Shown: piece after piece, positions 4,316-6,379 of the stretch
Position numbering within the stretch: position 1 is the stretch's first letter
How the letters are laid out: every line of letters begins with the position of its first letter
Source: Streptomyces roseochromogenus subsp. oscitans DS 12.976
GTDB taxonomy: Bacteria > Actinomycetota > Actinomycetes > Streptomycetales > Streptomycetaceae
Assembly (NCBI RefSeq): GCF_000497445.1
Contig: NZ_CM002285.1
Coordinates: 4,838,046 to 4,844,424 of the forward strand
Length of the DNA stretch: 6,379 bases
Direction of reading: 5' to 3'
Translations under genes and position numbers: made by a program
Notes under the pieces: model-generated
Database searches by the model: none
Told to the model about the DNA's origin: nothing
Seen by the model: only the letters and a program-made list of their open reading frames with translations

Positions 4316-4941
4316 TCGAACGCGTCCGCGAAGTCGAGGCCGGACATGTCCGCGAGGGCGGGGGCGGTGACGCGCGTAGCGAAACCGTCCTGGCGGCACC
4401 CCGCATCGGGATCGTGGACGTCCTCGTGGACCACCACCCAGACCGTCACCTCACCGCGGACGCCGTCCTGGACACCCCAGTCGTCGGCGAGGGCAGTGAT
4501 GATGTTGAGCCCCCGGCCGCCGTGCGCGGTCACCGACGGGGTGGCCGGCGCCGGGCGGGTCGGGCCGCCGCCGTCCGTCACCTCGACGATGAGCCGGCCC
4601 CGTGCGTCCACCCGCCATGCGGCACGCACGTCGCCGTCGCCGGCCAACGCGTCGCCCAGGGGCCGCCCGTGTTTGCAGGCATTGCTCAACAGTTCGGAAA
4701 GGATCAGTACGGCATCGTCGATAACCGATTCGGACACGCCGCCGCTGCGCAGCTGCGAACGCATCCGGTGCCTCGCCTTCCCCACGCCCGCAGGGCCATG
4801 GGGTACGGCCATGCTCGACGACGTGGGCACTTCCTGTGCCACCACCAACGCCACCCCCGAGACCTCCTTTGCCCCACGCCACGGTGTGGATGCCCCATTG
4901 GCCTGTACCGGAAACCGGCCAATCCTCTTCCGGTGACGCAT
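4303..4941 (-). CDS. RsbW-like ATP-binding (HATPase_c) regulatory protein
   Basis: 212 residues from ATG 4941. The fold is the GHKL ATPase of anti-sigma-factor kinases. The N-box DDAVLILSELLSNACKHG (75-92) contains the Mg/ATP-binding Asn N87, the G1 box is VTDGGGP (121-127, D123), and the G2 box is GGRGLNII (141-148). No histidine-kinase dimerisation domain or transmembrane segment is present, so it is a cytoplasmic stand-alone ATPase. In Streptomyces such proteins, a large family, phosphorylate or sequester anti-sigma antagonists; the partner here is unknown. An N-terminal extension of about 50 residues and an acidic tail (LDFADAFDDLG) flank the ~140-residue core. A TTG at 4947 is possible, but AAGG is nine bases before the ATG and only three before the TTG, which favours the ATG. 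The last codons merge into a tandem repeat array. Confidence 0.9.
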   Translation of the reverse strand: MRHRKRIGRFPVQANGASTPWRGAKEVSGVALVVAQEVPTSSSMAVPHGPAGVGKARHRMRSQLRSGGVSESVIDDAVLILSELLSNACKHGRPLGDALAGDGDVRAAWRVDARGRLIVEVTDGGGPTRPAPATPSVTAHGGRGLNIITALADDWGVQDGVRGEVTVWVVVHEDVHDPDAGCRQDGFATRVTAPALADMSGLDFADAFDDLG

Positions 4942-4988
4942 TCGCAACGGCCTTGTACGGAGCGAACGCGCCGGAGCACTCCCTGTGA

Positions 4989-5005
4989 CGAAGGCCTTTC
5001 CTTCG
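4989..5005. other. Hairpin CGAAGG-N5-CCTTCG between the diesterase and ATPase genes
   Basis: A 6-bp perfect stem with a 5-base loop, extendable by two pairs past a bulge. It could end the diesterase transcript (106 bases past its stop) or, if the promoter at 5048-5076 is real, lie in the ATPase mRNA leader as a regulatory element. There is no T tract. Confidence 0.4.
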
Positions 5006-5047
5006 GTCGTCGTAATGGCTGGATTTCATTGGTGTGGCCGAGAAGGG

Positions 5048-5076
5048 AGAATTCAGCAGCCGCACAGCGGGGTCAA
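5048..5076 (-). promoter_or_regulatory. Candidate promoter of the ATPase gene
   Basis: On the minus strand TTGACC (5076-5071) is separated by 17 bases from AATTCT (5053-5048). The -35 is a five-of-six match to TTGACA; the -10 is weak. It would give a leader of about 100 bases before ATG 4941, including the 4989-5005 hairpin. Confidence 0.35.
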
Positions 5077-5110
5077 GGGATGCGTCCGGCTCCTTACCGG
5101 CCTCTTGAGG

Positions 5111-5941
5111 TCACAGACGCCCCAGTTGTCGCAGCACTGCGCGCGGGCGGTTGGTGATGATGGCGTCGATGCCCAGTTCCACACAGAGATCGACGTCCTC
5201 GGGCTCGTTCACGGTCCAGACGTGGACCTGGTGACCGGCGCGTTTCAGCCGCTCCACATAGGCGGGGTGGTTGCGCACGATACGGATCGAGGGCCCCGCG
5301 ATCCGCACGCCCGCGGGCAGCCGCCCGTCGCGCAGGCGCGGAGTGAGGAACTGCACCAGATAGACCGTCGGCAGCGTCGGTGAGGCGGCACGCACGCGAT
5401 GCAGCGAACGCGCCGAGAAACTCATGATCCGGACCGGGGACTCGGCGGCCGAGGCAGGGGCGTCCAGGCCGAATCGCTTCAGCAGCGCCAGCAGCCGCTC
5501 CTCGACCTGGCCGGCCCAACGCGTGGGGTGCTTGGTCTCGATGGCCAGCTCCACCCGCCGCCCGGCGTCCGCGACCAGCTCCAGCAGCCGCTCCAGGGTG
5601 AGCACAGAGGTGTCCGCCGGGTCCTCCGGCCGGTTCACCCAGTCCGGCTCCTCGTCCCGGCCGCGCCAGGCCTCGTGCGTCCTCCAGGAGCCGAAGTCGA
5701 GGGCGGCGAGATCGGCCAGCTCCAGTGCGGAGACGGCGCCGCGGCCGTTGGAGGTACGGTTCACCCGGCGGTCGTGGACACAGACCAGATGGCCGTCGGC
5801 GGTCAGTCGTACGTCACACTCAAGGGCGTCGGCGCCGTCCTCGAGGGCCTTCTTGTAGGCGGCCAGAGTGTGCTCGGGCGCGTCTTCGGAGGCGCCTCGG
5901 TGGGCGACGACCTGGATGGAGCGCTGTGGTGCGTGGGTCAC
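5111..5941 (-). CDS. Glycerophosphodiester phosphodiesterase (GDPD family, cytoplasmic)
   Basis: 276 residues, the usual length for a single-domain GDPD. It hydrolyses glycerophosphodiesters, such as those released from phospholipid turnover, to glycerol-3-phosphate and an alcohol. The TIM-barrel signature is intact: HRGASEDAPEHTLAAY (14-29, catalytic H14), then DALECDVRLTADGHLVCVHD (38-57) with metal ligands E41 and D43 and second catalytic H56. The C-terminal strand VHVWTVNEPEDVDLCVELG, followed by DAIITNRP, is also typical. There is no signal peptide, so the protein acts in the cytoplasm. The start is GTG 5941; an ATG eight bases upstream is out of frame and stops after three codons. No strong ribosome binding site is seen. 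The next gene downstream on this strand starts 169 bases away, so co-transcription with the ATPase gene is uncertain. Substrate choice cannot be told from sequence. Confidence 0.94.
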   Translation of the reverse strand: MTHAPQRSIQVVAHRGASEDAPEHTLAAYKKALEDGADALECDVRLTADGHLVCVHDRRVNRTSNGRGAVSALELADLAALDFGSWRTHEAWRGRDEEPDWVNRPEDPADTSVLTLERLLELVADAGRRVELAIETKHPTRWAGQVEERLLALLKRFGLDAPASAAESPVRIMSFSARSLHRVRAASPTLPTVYLVQFLTPRLRDGRLPAGVRIAGPSIRIVRNHPAYVERLKRAGHQVHVWTVNEPEDVDLCVELGIDAIITNRPRAVLRQLGRL

Positions 5942-6154
5942 CGCGTCATGGTGCCACCGTCGTGGAGTACGCGCGGCGGCGTGGATGCGTCTGTGCGGCG
6001 AACGTCGGTATCCACCCTGCTCGTTTATATAACTTTTGCCGCAAAGGTCCTATGTAAAGAGAGTCCCCGGACCCACAGCCACCGCTTATGGTGCTCTGAC
6101 GGCCCGTGGGAAAAGCTGACTGCATACAACAGCCGTGGATCGAGGAGAAGAGCT
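5942..6154. promoter_or_regulatory. Divergent promoter region with AT-rich island
   Basis: Lies between the diesterase (minus) and the putative protease gene (plus). Around 6022-6060 the sequence becomes strikingly AT-rich for this genome, with TTTATATAAC, the dyad TTTGC-C-GCAAA (6036-6046) and CTATGTAAAG. On the minus strand TATATAAA could serve as a -10 for the diesterase, with a start about 80 bases before GTG 5941. On the plus strand TATGTA could serve the protease gene, with a leader of about 95 bases. No -35 element matches well for either direction. Confidence 0.5.
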
Positions 6155-6379
6155 GTGAGCACCGAGAACGAGGGCAACGAGGTACCCCCGGCCCCGTCCG
6201 CACCTCCCGTGCCGGTGGCCTCTTCCGCCTCCCCGCAGGGCATGGCCCCCGAGGGGAACGCGCCGACGGCTCCCCTTCCGCCGGTCCCGCAGGACGCTCC
6301 GGCCCCCGCCGAGGCTCAGTCCAGCACCCCGCACGCGTCCGCCCCGCACGCCTCCGGCCCGGCCCCTGACGGCTCATGG
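6155..6379 (+). CDS. N-terminal Pro/Ala-rich segment, probably a trypsin-like (HtrA-type) membrane protease (partial)
   Basis: GTG at 6155 preceded by GAGGAG with seven bases spacing, an excellent ribosome binding site, and the frame stays open for 75 codons to the right edge. The visible protein (STENEGNEVPPAPSAPPVPV and onward) is almost entirely a disordered Pro/Ala/Ser-rich tail, including a PHASAPHASGP repeat near residues 62-72. No catalytic or membrane segment is inside the window. In Streptomyces a serine protease with such a cytoplasmic Pro-rich tail, a membrane segment and trypsin/PDZ domains commonly lies divergent from this GDPD gene; the product call rests on that remembered context and on composition, not on visible domains. 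It could be another membrane protein with a disordered N-terminus. Confidence 0.6.
   Translation, partial: MSTENEGNEVPPAPSAPPVPVASSASPQGMAPEGNAPTAPLPPVPQDAPAPAEAQSSTPHASAPHASGPAPDGSW

Noticed and set aside
4185..4370. Plus-strand peptide with VSAHA repeats encoded by the tandem array
   Set aside because: Two 14-base units shift the frame midway, there is no ribosome binding site, and the frame runs antisense into the ATPase gene.
3907..5157. 416-codon plus-strand frame through the tandem array and ATPase gene
   Set aside because: It spans the promoter, the repeat and a well-identified minus-strand ATPase, with no recognisable domain.

Overview
The window looks like a Streptomyces (or very close actinomycete) chromosome segment. 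The real genes are very GC-rich with G or C at most third codon positions, and several families here are typical of that group (GAF-type SpoIIE/PP2C phosphatase, DUF5926 SEC-C protein, RsbW-like ATPase, cytoplasmic glycerophosphodiester phosphodiesterase). One intergenic site is an exact copy of the Streptomyces-preferred DnaA box TTGTCCACA. I saw no tRNA, rRNA, insertion sequence, CRISPR array or integrase, so the gene content reads as core chromosome; the unusual signals are mostly non-coding.

Layout. (1) Positions 1-711, minus: the N-terminal part of a GAF-domain PP2C/SpoIIE-type phosphatase, cut by the left edge. A possible 34-codon ORF (724-828, minus) precedes it in the same frame, separated by one TGA. 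(2) 829-1325: about 500 bases without a convincing gene, the divergent control region, holding a dyad and a strong hairpin. (3) 1326-1991, plus: a compact prim-pol-like protein that appears to lack the acidic catalytic motif. (4) 2046-2858, plus: a single-pass membrane protein with an extracytoplasmic four-cysteine domain. It is probably translated from a leaderless mRNA, and its first codons form a four-run G-quadruplex motif. (5) 2859-3102: convergent intergenic region with a 12-bp perfect-stem hairpin, a CRP-like palindrome and a second terminator. (6) 3103-4068, minus: DUF5926/SEC-C protein. (7) 4069-4302: DnaA box, a 12-base direct repeat, and a 14/15-bp tandem repeat array that runs into the 3' end of the next gene. 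(8) 4303-4941, minus: RsbW-like ATP-binding protein. (9) 5111-5941, minus: glycerophosphodiester phosphodiesterase. (10) 5942-6154: divergent control region with an AT-rich island. (11) 6155-6379, plus: start of a Pro/Ala-rich protein cut by the right edge, probably the N-terminus of a trypsin-like (HtrA-type) membrane protease.

How the genes fit together. The SpoIIE/PP2C phosphatase and the RsbW-like ATPase belong to the two opposing halves of partner-switching regulation of sigma factors. They lie 3.6 kb apart in separate transcription units, so a direct link is only inference. Most genes seem to be transcribed singly, since the gaps are 54-614 bases and several carry hairpins or promoter-like sites. 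No obvious multi-gene pathway operon or defence system is present. The best candidates for something undescribed are the in-frame TGA small ORF upstream of the phosphatase, the leaderless G-quadruplex gene start, the DnaA box in the DUF5926 promoter and the tandem array beside it.
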